Part shown: positions 45,161 through 53,832 of the stretch, piece by piece
How positions within the stretch are numbered: the stretch's first letter is position 1
Layout: every line of letters begins with the position of its first letter
Assembly (NCBI GenBank): GCA_041397305.1
Contig: JAWKWX010000002.1
Coordinates: 1 to 64,000 of the forward strand
Reading direction: 5' to 3'
DNA length: 64,000 nucleotides
Source of the DNA: TMP-24 sp041397305
Lineage (GTDB): Bacteria; Pseudomonadota; Alphaproteobacteria; Rhodobacterales; Rhodobacteraceae
Notes under the pieces: model-generated
What the model was told of the DNA's origin: nothing
Database searches by the model: none
What the model saw: only the letters and a program-made list of their open reading frames with translations
Program-made: the position numbers and the translations under genes

Positions 45161-45865
45161 TCAGGCCGCGGTGCTGGAGCCGATCCAGCCCGGCAGGTCG
45201 CCGATGGTCGGCAGAACGATGTCGGCATGCGGGGCAAGCTCGTCCCGACCCGCGATGCCGGTCAGGACGGCCACCGTCTTCATGCCCGCCGCGCGGCCAG
45301 CGTGCAGATCGTGCAGGCTGTCGCCGACCATCGCGGTTTCATGCGCTTCAAGACCGGTCCGGTCGAGGAAGGCACGCATCTGGCCGGTGGCGGGCTTGCC
45401 GCCCCAGCCACTGTCGAAGCCGGCGACGAAATCGAAATAGGACGTCAGGCCGGAGTTCTCCAGATGCACGCGCGCCGGTTCCTCGGCATCATTGGTGGCC
45501 AGGCCGAGCTTCAGCCCCATCTCGCGCAACCGCTGGAAAAGCGGCACGAGCGGCACGGCAGGCACCATATCGTTCTTCACCGCAAGCGCATTCAGGTCCG
45601 AAACCAGCGCCTCGACCGAACGGTCCGGCGCGAAACCGGCAAGAAGGGTGGCGATCTCGGCGACCGTATGGCCAATCACCACGCTGCCCTCGTCGAAACG
45701 CCTTGCTTCGAGATCGAAGCCCAGAACCTCGGCCACGGCGCGGCGGGTCTCGGCGGACGGTCCGGCCAGCCGTTCGATCACCCGCGCGGTCCAGCCGCCC
45801 CAGGTCGAATGGAAGTCGAAAAGCGTTCCATCCTTGTCAAACAGCAGCCCCCGGATTTCGGCCAT
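45161..45865 (-). CDS. HAD-superfamily hydrolase (phosphoglycolate phosphatase-like)
   Basis: 234 residues. The nucleophile motif is LLFDKDGTLFDF (D-x-D-G-T), motif II is LGLATNDAEE, the Lys is in the GWGGKPATGQM segment, and motif IV is MVGDSLHDLHAGRAAG. ATG 45865 has GGAGGGTGGA upstream. It most resembles phosphoglycolate phosphatases, but the substrate is uncertain. Confidence 0.88.
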   Translation of the reverse strand: MAEIRGLLFDKDGTLFDFHSTWGGWTARVIERLAGPSAETRRAVAEVLGFDLEARRFDEGSVVIGHTVAEIATLLAGFAPDRSVEALVSDLNALAVKNDMVPAVPLVPLFQRLREMGLKLGLATNDAEEPARVHLENSGLTSYFDFVAGFDSGWGGKPATGQMRAFLDRTGLEAHETAMVGDSLHDLHAGRAAGMKTVAVLTGIAGRDELAPHADIVLPTIGDLPGWIGSSTAA

Positions 45866-45936
45866 TCCACCCTCCGCATGCGATCCGGGCGGACCATTTC
45901 CGATTCCGGCGCCGGGCGCAATGGGGACACGGGCTC

Positions 45937-46221
45937 TCAGGTCCAATCTTCGGCGGCCGCGCCGGGCAGGGCGGCGCGCGCCGCACGCGGCCGGTCATAG
46001 CCGAGGCCCGCGTCGTCGCAGAAACCGGTGATCCAGGCATCGTCCATCAACAGAAAGTCGAGAACCGCCCCCAGAAACTCCGGTTCCGCCGCACGGCGCC
46101 GCATCTCGTCAATCGTGATGCCGCTCGCGCCCATGAAGACCGGGAAAAGCTCGTCCCGGCCCGCGAGCCAGGCGAGCGCTTCCGCCGCGATCAGTTCGGC
46201 GCTTTCCCTCTGAAGGGCCAT
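45937..46221 (-). CDS. DUF3572 family protein
   Basis: 94 residues: ESAELIAAEALAWLAGRDEL, FMGASGITIDEMRRRA and EFLGAVLDFLLMDDAWITGF match DUF3572, a helical alphaproteobacterial family of unknown function. ATG 46221 is used. It is divergent from pleD with 118 bp between; that gap is AT-rich and likely carries both promoters. Confidence 0.88.
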   Translation of the reverse strand: MALQRESAELIAAEALAWLAGRDELFPVFMGASGITIDEMRRRAAEPEFLGAVLDFLLMDDAWITGFCDDAGLGYDRPRAARAALPGAAAEDWT

Positions 46222-46339
46222 CCTATGTTCCGATCCTGCAAGTTTTCCCCAAATCTTACCCAATTGTGGAAAGCATTTCTTAACCATTGCGAACGAATGA
46301 TGACCGCACCGGGTGCCAGTATTCCTATGGAGCGGGGTT

Positions 46340-47722
46340 GTGACAGGCAAGATACTCATCGTGGACGATGTCGCGACCAACAGGATCGTCCTGCGCGTCA
46401 AGCTCGCCTCCGCCTATTACGACGCGCTGCAGGCCGCTTCCGGCGCCGAAGCGCTGCGGATCGCCGCGGAATGCCGCCCCGATCTCATCCTTCTCGACAT
46501 GCAGCTTCCGGATGTCTCCGGGATCGAGGTCTGCCGCTGGCTGAAGGCCGATCCGGCGACCCGCGACATTCCGGTGGTGATGATCAGCGCCTTCCAGGAC
46601 AGCGACCGACGGATCGAGGCGCTGCGCGCGGGCGCCGAGGACGTCTATTGGAAGCCGCTCGACGAGCTCATCCTGATGGCGCGCATCCGCAGCCTCCTGC
46701 GCGCCTGCGAGGCGCGCGAGCAACTGGGCCTGCGCGACGGGACTTATCGCGAGTTCGGTTTCGCCGAACCTTCGCCAGACTATTTCGGGCCCGGCCTCGT
46801 CGGCCTGGTCGCGGCGCGGGTAGAAACCGCATTGCGCTGGAAGCGCGAGTTGCAGCCCCATCTCAGCGACCGTCTGCTGGTTCTCGACCGGGACGCAGCG
46901 CTTGGCGAAATCGCCGAGGGCGAGGCGCCCGACCTGTTCGTGGTCGCGGCCGATCTCGGCCGTCCGGGCGACGGGTTGCGCTTTCTGTCGGAACTCCGCT
47001 CGCGTCAGGCGACGCGGCACTCCCGGGTCTGTCTGGTTCTGCCTGCGACCGCACGCGACGTTTCGGCAACCGCGCTTGACCTCGGCGCGGGTGATCTGAT
47101 CGACAGCGCCGCCGAGCCCGAGGAGATGGCCTTGCGCATCCGCGCCCAGCTGCGCGCCAAGCGCCAGGCCGACCGGCTGCGGTCCAATGTAGCGGACGGG
47201 CTGAGGCTCGCCATGACCGATCCGCTCACCGGTCTTCACAATCGCCGCTATGGCCTGTCGCACCTTCAGCGCATCGCCGAACATGCCCGCCATGGCGGGC
47301 GATCCTTCGCGGCACTCATTCTCGACCTCGACCGGTTCAAGACTGTGAACGATACCTGGGGCCATGCCGCGGGCGACGCGGTGCTGATCGAGGTCGCGCG
47401 GCGGCTCAGGGACAATCTGGCGGCGGGCGACCTTCTCGCCCGCATCGGCGGCGAGGAGTTCCTGATCGCGCTACCCGACATCGGGTTCAGGAAGGCGCAT
47501 ACGGTCGCAGAACGCATCCGCCGGGTGATCGGCGACCATCCGTTCCGGCTGCCGGGCGGCGGGCAGGTGGCGATGACCCTGTCGATCGGCCTGGCCATGG
47601 GCTGTTCGCGCCCCGACAGCGAGGAGACCACGGCAATGCTCCTGGACCGCGCCGATCAGGCGCTGCTGGCGGCGAAGACGGAGGGCCGCAATCAGGTCAC
47701 GGTGAACCGCACGGCCGCCTGA
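46340..47722 (+). CDS. pleD: PleD-type response regulator diguanylate cyclase
   Basis: 460 residues with REC-REC-GGDEF architecture. The first receiver has VDD (8-10), phospho-acceptor Asp53 in LILLDMQLPDVSG and Lys105 in VYWKPLDE. The second receiver (about 165-285) lacks the acceptor pattern and is an adaptor. The cyclase domain has TDPLTGLHNRRYGL and the active site ARIGGEEFLIAL. The allosteric I-site R-x-x-D is not conserved: AAGD occupies the position before LLARI. The GTG start has GGAGCGGGG upstream. PleD drives polar development and motility-to-sessility change in Caulobacter. Confidence 0.9.
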   Translation: MTGKILIVDDVATNRIVLRVKLASAYYDALQAASGAEALRIAAECRPDLILLDMQLPDVSGIEVCRWLKADPATRDIPVVMISAFQDSDRRIEALRAGAEDVYWKPLDELILMARIRSLLRACEAREQLGLRDGTYREFGFAEPSPDYFGPGLVGLVAARVETALRWKRELQPHLSDRLLVLDRDAALGEIAEGEAPDLFVVAADLGRPGDGLRFLSELRSRQATRHSRVCLVLPATARDVSATALDLGAGDLIDSAAEPEEMALRIRAQLRAKRQADRLRSNVADGLRLAMTDPLTGLHNRRYGLSHLQRIAEHARHGGRSFAALILDLDRFKTVNDTWGHAAGDAVLIEVARRLRDNLAAGDLLARIGGEEFLIALPDIGFRKAHTVAERIRRVIGDHPFRLPGGGQVAMTLSIGLAMGCSRPDSEETTAMLLDRADQALLAAKTEGRNQVTVNRTAA

Positions 47723-47746
47723 GCGCTGCACCGGAACCGTCGCCTT

Positions 47747-48217
47747 TTACGGCCGTTTCCCGATCCCGGCCGCGATCCGCGCCCCAAGGTCGCGCCGGTC
47801 CTCGGCCGACAGGCTGCCGAGATAGTCGAGAAAGACCTGTCGCCCCTGCGCCATCCGGTCGCGGCTCCGCTCGGCCTGCCGGTCGAGGATCGCGGCGGCG
47901 GCGGCGGGATCCCAGCTTTCGGCCTGAAGGACGGCCGCAAGGGCAAGGAAATCTTCCGTGACCGCATCGCGCATCGCCCGGTAGTCGGGCGCAACCGCGC
48001 GGAAGCGGCGGAACAGCTCGTGCCGGTCGGCGCGGCTGAGGCTCTCGGTGATGGGGCCGAAACCCACATCCGGCGCCATCATGCCAGCGCGCCCGAACGG
48101 ATGGCCCCCCGCCATCCGGCCCGCGACCAGCCCCACGAAGAGCAGGTTGAGCGCAAGCGAGATATATAGCGCCAGACGCAGCTTGCCGCCCTGTTTGCCT
48201 TCGGTTTGTTCTGCCAT
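47747..48217 (-). CDS. Periplasmic heavy-metal sensor-like protein (CnrX/Spy type)
   Basis: 156 residues with one N-terminal helix (LALYISLALNLLFVGLVAG) and a helical periplasmic part rich in Arg and Asp (DRHELFRRFRAVAPDYRAMR, LDRQAERSRDRMAQGR). This matches the metal-resistance sensor domain (CnrX, Spy-like). It begins 1 base after the anti-sigma-like gene and shares its operon, so it probably belongs to envelope-stress signalling. Confidence 0.75.
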   Translation of the reverse strand: MAEQTEGKQGGKLRLALYISLALNLLFVGLVAGRMAGGHPFGRAGMMAPDVGFGPITESLSRADRHELFRRFRAVAPDYRAMRDAVTEDFLALAAVLQAESWDPAAAAAILDRQAERSRDRMAQGRQVFLDYLGSLSAEDRRDLGARIAAGIGKRP

Positions 48218-48218
48218 C

Positions 48219-48581
48219 TCAGCCTCCCGCCTCGGTTCCGTCGCCGGTTCCGAACATATCGCCCGCGCCGGGCATCAGCTCAACCGTTCCCGCCGCAGCG
48301 GCGGACATCAGAAGTCCGCCCGGATCGGCGATACCGATCCAGGCCCCGGCGAGGGTCGCGGTCAGAAGCCCGCCCGCGCCGCGCCAGCCGCCGATCGCCC
48401 GGGCGAGTTCGGCCCAGATGCCGGGCGCAGGCCGGGACGGTTGCGCGACAGGGGCGGCCCCTTCCGGCGCTGGCTGCATCGCTTCGCCCGCGGCGGCGAC
48501 GCGCGCCAGAAACCCCGGGGGCGGGCTTTCGTCGCCGCGTGCCCGCGCCAGCAGCAGATCGAATTCGCGGTCGTCGCTCAT
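48219..48581 (-). CDS. Putative anti-sigma-like membrane protein
   Basis: 120 residues: a cytoplasmic N-terminus (MSDDREFDLLLARARGDESP), one weak membrane segment (GGLLTATLAGAWIGIADPGG) and a short Gly-rich outer tail. There is no zinc-binding anti-sigma motif, so the assignment rests on its position directly after the ECF sigma gene. ATG 48581 has GGTGAGAAG upstream. Confidence 0.6.
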   Translation of the reverse strand: MSDDREFDLLLARARGDESPPPGFLARVAAAGEAMQPAPEGAAPVAQPSRPAPGIWAELARAIGGWRGAGGLLTATLAGAWIGIADPGGLLMSAAAAGTVELMPGAGDMFGTGDGTEAGG

Positions 48582-48585
48582 CTTC

Positions 48586-49185
48586 TCACCCTTCCGCATG
48601 TCCCAGGGCCTGCCGGTCCTTTGCCAAAGCCTCTGTCAAGGCCCTTTTGCCGCGCGCCGTCAGGCTTTCGGCCGCTTCGGTGCCAATCTCCATGATCGCT
48701 GCGATCTCGGGGTTCGTCAGCCCCTCGATATGGCGCAGAACCACGGCAATCCGCTGGCGGTCCGGCAGCGTGCCAAGCGCACGCGACAGGGCATCCGCGC
48801 GGTCGCGGGCGATAAGCCGCGCCTCGGCGCCGGGCGCGCCATCCGCCAGATCGAGCGCCGCCTCGATCGCCTCGGTCGGGCGGCGACGCGCCAGATCGGT
48901 GGCGAGGTTGGCGATCACCCGGTAAAGCCAGCTCGTCACCCGCGCTGTGCCCGGTCGCCACCCCGGCGCCGCGCGATAAAGCCGGATCATCGCCTCTTGC
49001 GCGACATCCTCGGCATCGGCGCGCGAGCCGGTAAGGCGCAAGGCGAACCGGAAGGCCGCAGGGCCGAACCGCTCTGCCATGGTGCGCGCGGCGGCGGGAT
49101 CGCCCGCCGCATAGGCGCCGAGCAAGGCTTCATCGGGTTTCCCCGGTGCCTCGGCCGTTCCATCGGTGTCAGTGGCCCGCACCAT
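48586..49185 (-). CDS. ECF-family RNA polymerase sigma factor
   Basis: 199 residues. Region 2 includes DPAAARTMAERFGPAAFRFA and ADAEDVAQEAMIRLYRAAPG; region 4 has LPDRQRIAVVLRHIEGLTNP and EIAAIMEIGTEAAESLTARG as the -35-binding helix-turn-helix. Second in a minus-strand order EF-hand, sigma, anti-sigma-like, metal sensor. It likely responds to an envelope or metal signal. Confidence 0.92.
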   Translation of the reverse strand: MVRATDTDGTAEAPGKPDEALLGAYAAGDPAAARTMAERFGPAAFRFALRLTGSRADAEDVAQEAMIRLYRAAPGWRPGTARVTSWLYRVIANLATDLARRRPTEAIEAALDLADGAPGAEARLIARDRADALSRALGTLPDRQRIAVVLRHIEGLTNPEIAAIMEIGTEAAESLTARGKRALTEALAKDRQALGHAEG

Positions 49186-49268
49186 GCCTTCGTCTTAGAC
49201 CCCTGCCCCAAGGACCGCAATCTTGCGGCCGCGCGCAGGCCAGGCCCGCGCGCGGCCGATGTCACCCG

Positions 49269-49850
49269 TCACTCCCGACCGTCATCGCCCCAGGGCCAGA
49301 ACGGCATGCCGTGCGGGCCGTCGCCGTCGCCCCAGCCATGGTCATGGCCACCGCGCCCGAACCAGCCGCGACCCTCGCCCCGGCGGTCGCCGCGCTTGTC
49401 ACGCATCGCCTGAAGCTCTTCCCTGCTGACCGCGCCATCGCCGTCCCCGTCGAGCCGGTCGAAGATCCGCGCCATCCGGTCCTCGGCGGCAAATTCCGCC
49501 GTACTGACCTTGCCGTCGCCATCGGTGTCGAGATCGACGATGCGGTGGCGCGCCATCTTCGTCATCTGATCCTGCATCCGCGCCATCATCTGGGCGGCCA
49601 TCTCTTCGGCGGTGACAAACCCGTCGCCGTCGGCATCGAGGCCCGCGATACGCGCCGCCTTCAGCGCCTCTGCCTCTTCCTTCGTCACCTTGCCGTCGCC
49701 GTTGGCGTCGGCCTGATCGAATAGCGCCTCAGGCCCGCCCATCATGCCCGGGCCACCCATGCCCATGTCGCTGCCGCCGCCAAAGGCAAATGCAGGGGCT
49801 GCGATCAGGGCACCAGCCGCAAGCGCCAGCGAAAATCCGGTTCTCTTCAT
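49269..49850 (-). CDS. Secreted four-EF-hand calcium-binding protein
   Basis: 193 residues. Signal peptide MKRTGFSLALAAGALIAAPA with cleavage after AFA. Four canonical loops are visible: DANGDGKVTKEE, DADGDGFVTAEE, DTDGDGKVSTAE and DGDGDGAVSREE. The C-terminus is Gly/His/Asp-rich and may bind other metals. ATG 49850 has GGAGAATAAAG. It lies 83 bp upstream of the sigma gene on the same strand and may be cotranscribed or a target. Confidence 0.9.
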   Translation of the reverse strand: MKRTGFSLALAAGALIAAPAFAFGGGSDMGMGGPGMMGGPEALFDQADANGDGKVTKEEAEALKAARIAGLDADGDGFVTAEEMAAQMMARMQDQMTKMARHRIVDLDTDGDGKVSTAEFAAEDRMARIFDRLDGDGDGAVSREELQAMRDKRGDRRGEGRGWFGRGGHDHGWGDGDGPHGMPFWPWGDDGRE

Positions 49851-50004
49851 CTTTATTCTCCTTGCCGAGCGGGCCGGACCGCCCGGCCCCCTATTGGTAG
49901 AACGGCGGTGCCGAGACGTTCCGTCGCAAGGACTGACATTTTTTCCACACGGTGCGCGAAGCGGCGGCATTTCCCTTGGCCGTCAACCCTGCTAAGGGAG
50001 CCTC

Positions 50005-50421
50005 ATGACCGACCTCCCGCTCAGTTCTTCCACGGATACCGGGGCCTCCGACCGACCGGTCAAGCCCGCGCTCTGGCGCGGCTGGCGCGGGCGCTGCCCG
50101 TCCTGCGGCGAAGGGCGGATGCTTGAGGGTTATCTGAAGGTACGGCCCGCCTGCCCCACTTGCGGCGAGGTCTTCAGCCATCACCGCGCCGATGACGGGC
50201 CGGCCTATTTGACCATCCTCGTCGTCGGCCATCTGATGGCGCCCCTCCTGATGTGGGCCTTCATCGAGTTCCGGCCCGCACCCTGGGTTCTGGTCGCGAT
50301 CTTCACGGCGGGCTGCGTCGGGCTGTCGCTCTTCCTCTTGCCACGCTTCAAGGGTGCGCTCGTCGCGCTGCAATGGGCCAAGCGGATGCACGGGTTCGGG
50401 ACAGGCGATGGGCGGAACTGA
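50005..50421 (+). CDS. DUF983 family protein
   Basis: 138 residues. Two zinc-knuckle Cys pairs (CPSCGEGRM and CPTCGEVFSHH) are followed by the DDGPAYLTILVVGHLMAPLL helix and a second membrane helix, matching DUF983. The NUDIX start lies within its 3' end (14-base overlap), so the two are one transcript. Confidence 0.9.
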   Translation: MTDLPLSSSTDTGASDRPVKPALWRGWRGRCPSCGEGRMLEGYLKVRPACPTCGEVFSHHRADDGPAYLTILVVGHLMAPLLMWAFIEFRPAPWVLVAIFTAGCVGLSLFLLPRFKGALVALQWAKRMHGFGTGDGRN

Positions 50422-51103
50422 CGCGCAGCATATGGCGCCGCGCCCGGCGGCGACCGTCATCCTTGTCCGCCGCGATGGGCCGGAGCCGACAGTCCTCATG
50501 GGCCAACGCGGCGCGGGCGCGGCCTTCATGCCATCGAAATATGTCTTCCCGGGCGGCGCCGTCGATGCCACCGATGCCGCCGTGCCGCTTGCGACGGGCC
50601 TCGGCCCCCTCTGTGCCGCGCGGCTCGCCTGGCAGTCCGACCCCGGCCTCGAAACCGCACTCGCGGCCGCAGCCGTGCGCGAGCTTTGGGAAGAGACGGG
50701 CCTCGCCTTGGGCGAGCCGGGCGCGGCACCCGCAGGCTGGCACGGGTTCGACACGACAGGCCTCGCACCCTCTGCCGCGGCGCTGCGCTTCTTCTTCCGC
50801 GCGATCACCCCACCGGGCAGACCGCGCCGGTTCGATGCGCGCTTCTTCCTTGCCGATGCGGCCGCACTGCATGCCGACCCGGACGATTTCGGCCGGGCTT
50901 CGGATGAACTCTCGCATCTGCACTGGGTGCCGGTCGCCGAGGCGCGCCGCCTGAACCTGCCCTTCATTACCGAAGTGGTGCTGGCGGAGCTTTCGGCCCT
51001 GCTTGGCGGGCTCGCGGCCGGCGCGCCGCTGCCTGCGCCTCCCTCCGTGCCCTTCTTCGACAATTCCGGCCCCGTACCGGCCTTCCGCCGGATCGTGGCC
51101 TGA
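50408..51103 (+). CDS. NUDIX hydrolase
   Basis: 231 residues. The Nudix box is in the region ALAAAAVRELWEETGLALG, with R-E-x-x-E-E intact and the front Gly in PGLETAL. VFPGGAVDATDAA precedes it. The group resembles eukaryotic NUDT19/CoA-type hydrolases with a long insert between the PGG and the box. ATG 50408 is used; ATG 50432 is an alternative. Confidence 0.88.
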   Translation: MGGTDAQHMAPRPAATVILVRRDGPEPTVLMGQRGAGAAFMPSKYVFPGGAVDATDAAVPLATGLGPLCAARLAWQSDPGLETALAAAAVRELWEETGLALGEPGAAPAGWHGFDTTGLAPSAAALRFFFRAITPPGRPRRFDARFFLADAAALHADPDDFGRASDELSHLHWVPVAEARRLNLPFITEVVLAELSALLGGLAAGAPLPAPPSVPFFDNSGPVPAFRRIVA

Positions 51104-51117
51104 CCCGCAGGCGCGCC

Positions 51118-52029
51118 TCAGCCCTTTTCTGGGCGCAGCGGATGCGGCACGGGATCCTTGGCGCGGAAGAAATGCGCGCGGAAGATCTCGCCATAGTTCC
51201 GGTAGAGGTAGCTGTCGTTGCGCCTGAGATAATCCGCGCGGTGGGTGCGGTAGTGGGACGGCAGGCGGTACCAGGCAAGGCCGGGTTTCGTGTGATGAAC
51301 GACGTGCAGGTTGTTGTTCAGAAAGAGGAATGGCAGAACCCGCCCGCCCTCGACGATGACCGATCTGCAGCGCGCGATCTCATGCGCGCGATGTTCCAGA
51401 TAGGTGCGGATCTTCAGGATCGAGAGGCCGGCATAGGCCGAGGCCAGATAGGCCCACCAGGGCATCGGGGCGACCCGCAGGATCAGGACCAGCACCGCCA
51501 GCCCGGCCAGATGCAATAGCCAGTCGCGGGCGATGGCGCGGTCCCCCTTGAGGATCGCGCGCAGGTCGGCGGGCACGAATGTCGCACAGGCAATCGCCGG
51601 ACCGATCAGCATCCGGCCGAAGAGCGTATTGTTGAACCGCAGCAGCGCCTTCAGCGGCCCCGGCAGACGCGCCCAGACCAGCGGATCGCGAAAGTTGCTT
51701 TCCGGGTCATCATAAGGATCGGTCAGATGTTCGTCGCGATGGTGCGCCAGATGCATGTCGCGGAACCGGCCATAGGGAAAGAGCAGCCCGAGCGGTAGCG
51801 AGACAAGCGCCTCGTTGACGGCCCTCACGCGCGTCGGGTGCCCGTGCAGAACCTCATGCTGCAATGACGAATGCAGTGTTATCGCGAGGATCGTCATCGC
51901 CATGCCGAAGGGCAGCCATACTGTGGTCGCCCAGCCTACGCCCAGCCACCAGACAAAGTAGCAGCCAGCGATCAGCGCAAGTGTCGGCCATTCGATACCG
52001 GCCCCCTGAAGGGCCGTCCGGTCAGTCAT
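51118..52029 (-). CDS. Fatty acid desaturase family protein
   Basis: 303 residues, membrane-bound di-iron enzyme. Three His boxes are visible: HEVLHGH, HLAHHRDEH and HVVHHTKPG. About four helices separate them. The short form and the HLAHHRDEH box resemble beta-carotene ketolase or fatty acid hydroxylase-like desaturases, so the substrate is open. The start at 52029 overlaps the DUF2061 stop by 8 bases. Confidence 0.85.
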   Translation of the reverse strand: MTDRTALQGAGIEWPTLALIAGCYFVWWLGVGWATTVWLPFGMAMTILAITLHSSLQHEVLHGHPTRVRAVNEALVSLPLGLLFPYGRFRDMHLAHHRDEHLTDPYDDPESNFRDPLVWARLPGPLKALLRFNNTLFGRMLIGPAIACATFVPADLRAILKGDRAIARDWLLHLAGLAVLVLILRVAPMPWWAYLASAYAGLSILKIRTYLEHRAHEIARCRSVIVEGGRVLPFLFLNNNLHVVHHTKPGLAWYRLPSHYRTHRADYLRRNDSYLYRNYGEIFRAHFFRAKDPVPHPLRPEKG

Positions 52030-52237
52030 GGCTGCCCCCCGTCCGGCCCCAGCGCACACGCGCCCAGATCCGCTCGTAGATGACGTAACAGCAAAGGCCG
52101 ATCAATGTGTTGAGGACTGCCATCGCACCGCCCAGAGACGCCGATCCGGTCAGCAGGGCACCAACCAGCGCCATTGACCCGAGCCCGAGCAGGCTCCACA
52201 GCAGTGCTTTCACCAAGGTCCGTTCACGCGATTCCAT
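52022..52237 (-). CDS. DUF2061 family membrane protein
   Basis: 71 residues with two helices (LLWSLLGLGSMALVGALLTG and GAMAVLNTLIGLCCYVIYE) and the closing YERIWARVRWG, the DUF2061 pattern. ATG 52237 is preceded by GGGACGGTT. It is the first gene of a two-gene unit with the desaturase. Confidence 0.85.
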   Translation of the reverse strand: MESRERTLVKALLWSLLGLGSMALVGALLTGSASLGGAMAVLNTLIGLCCYVIYERIWARVRWGRTGGSHD

Positions 52238-52410
52238 AACCGTCCCGCACCCAACGCTCCTCACGAGCGAAATCATCAGTCACTTGCAGGAAGGCGCCGC
52301 GCGAACCCGGCGGAGACCCTCACAGTATCAATCGCAACCTGCCACCGAGAACCGTCAGCACCTTCCCACGAGCATTTCGCACCCGCAGACCGTTGGTGAA
52401 CATCCGGAAT

Positions 52411-52447
52411 TTGATTAACAAAATTCATCACTCATGATATTTATCAT
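52411..52447 (+). promoter_or_regulatory. Promoter and palindromic operator abutting the XRE-regulator start codon
   Basis: TTGATT (52411-52416), a 17-base gap, then ATGATA, which is also the left arm of ATGATA-TT-TATCAT (52434-52447). The dyad ends three bases before the ATG at 52451. There is no Shine-Dalgarno sequence, so the message may be leaderless and the protein may repress itself. Confidence 0.5.
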
Positions 52448-52450
52448 CAT

Positions 52451-53311
52451 ATGGCAGAAAATATCGACAAACGTGATCGCGCGAGCCTGTTCCGACAACG
52501 TTTGTCGCTCGCCATGGCGGAAAGGGACGTGACGCAAAGCGGGCTGGCGCGCGCGGTCGGCGTGGACCGGTCGACGGTCTCGCAGCTGCTGGGCGATGCA
52601 GGTGCGCGACTGCCGAATGCTCAGGTCGTGGCGGAATGCGCCACGGCGCTCGGCGTCTCCGTTGATTGGCTGCTCGGCCTTACCGACCGGCCGGAGCGGC
52701 TTGCCGATCTGCTTGCGGCGTCGCTCACCATAACCGAAGCGCCGCGCGCGCTGATCGACGAGCGGATTTTCGGCTGGCACCGCGAAGCTGCCGGATACAA
52801 GATCCGCCATGTCCCCGCGACCCTGCCCGACATGTTGAAGTCTCGCGCGCTGATGCGCTGGGAATATGAGCCGCAGCTCGGCCGCACCGCCGATCAGGCG
52901 ATCGGCGCGTCGGAAGACCGGTTGGCCTGGATGCGCGCAGCGCGCTCGGACTACGAGATCGCGATTCCCTGCCATGAAATCGAGGCGATGGCACATGCCG
53001 AAGGCTATTACCGCGGTCTCGACCGCGCCCTGCGGCTTGAACAGCTCGACCGGCTCGCCGCGCTCTATGATCAGCTCTACCCGACGCTGCGCATCTATAT
53101 CTATGATGCGCGACGGGTCTTTTCATCGCCGGTCACCATCTTTGGCCCACTGCTCGCGGTGCTCTATCTCGGCCGCAATTATATCGTCTTCCGTGACCGC
53201 GAGCGGATCGACGCGATCTCGGCGCATTTCGACGGGCTGGTACGCGAGGCCGACCTCGGCGCGCGGGACTTCCCGACCCTTCTGGCGCGTCTCAGGGCAG
53301 AGATTGAATAA
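52451..53311 (+). CDS. XRE-family helix-turn-helix regulator with large C-terminal domain
   Basis: 286 residues. The N-terminal HTH (about 15-75) reads MAERDVTQSGLARAVGVDRS followed by TVSQLL and ends VSVDWLLGLTD, typical of XRE proteins. The remaining about 200 residues, with YRGLDRALRLEQLDRLAALY and PTLRIYIYDARRVFSSPVTI, form an unassigned ligand or dimerisation domain; no DUF2083 or cupin motif is seen. It is divergent from the DUF2061-desaturase unit, whose promoter could also be controlled. Confidence 0.85.
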   Translation: MAENIDKRDRASLFRQRLSLAMAERDVTQSGLARAVGVDRSTVSQLLGDAGARLPNAQVVAECATALGVSVDWLLGLTDRPERLADLLAASLTITEAPRALIDERIFGWHREAAGYKIRHVPATLPDMLKSRALMRWEYEPQLGRTADQAIGASEDRLAWMRAARSDYEIAIPCHEIEAMAHAEGYYRGLDRALRLEQLDRLAALYDQLYPTLRIYIYDARRVFSSPVTIFGPLLAVLYLGRNYIVFRDRERIDAISAHFDGLVREADLGARDFPTLLARLRAEIE

Positions 53312-53328
53312 GGACAAGAACTGGCGCT

Positions 53329-53832
53329 TCAGCGCGGCATTCGCAGCTGCGAAATATCGTATCCGTTGAAGTCGAGCACCTCGCGCGCCGCGGTCATGAG
53401 ATCGGCGCGCGCCTGTCCCGGCCGGGCGAGGATGCCGCCAAAGCGGCCGTCCGGCGTGCCGAAGGCCGCCACCCGGTAATCGGCATCGATCCAGAGAAAC
53501 CATATCTCTTCGGCGCCGCCAGGACCGTCACGCAAGACCCGCCCCGGCCCCGAAAGCCGCGCCTCGGTCTGAAAGCCCGTGCGGCCCGCGGATCCACAGC
53601 GCGTGCCGCGGACGACGAAAGCCCCCGCCCCGATCCGCCAATCCTCGTCCAGCGTGCCGCAGCGCGCATCGGCGCCAAAGGCAGCGACAACCTGCCAGGC
53701 GCCCTGAAAGCGCGCCGGATCGAAGGCGGTCGAGGAGGAAATCGGCACAGAGGGATTGCGGAAACCCGTCTGTCGGGGGGCGGGCATGCAAGCGGCAAGC
53801 GCACAGAGCGCCGCCAGCGTCACTCGATACAT
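53329..53832 (-). CDS. Lipocalin-like lipoprotein
   Basis: 167 residues. Lipoprotein signal MYRVTLAALCALAAC (lipobox LAAC). FQGAWQVVAAFGA is the lipocalin G-x-W strand, and YRVAAFGTPDGRFGGILARP matches the bacterial lipocalin (Blc) final barrel region. One Cys pair may form a disulfide. Likely periplasmic and anchored in a membrane. It overlaps the upstream small lipoprotein gene by 13 bases. Confidence 0.72.
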   Translation of the reverse strand: MYRVTLAALCALAACMPAPRQTGFRNPSVPISSSTAFDPARFQGAWQVVAAFGADARCGTLDEDWRIGAGAFVVRGTRCGSAGRTGFQTEARLSGPGRVLRDGPGGAEEIWFLWIDADYRVAAFGTPDGRFGGILARPGQARADLMTAAREVLDFNGYDISQLRMPR

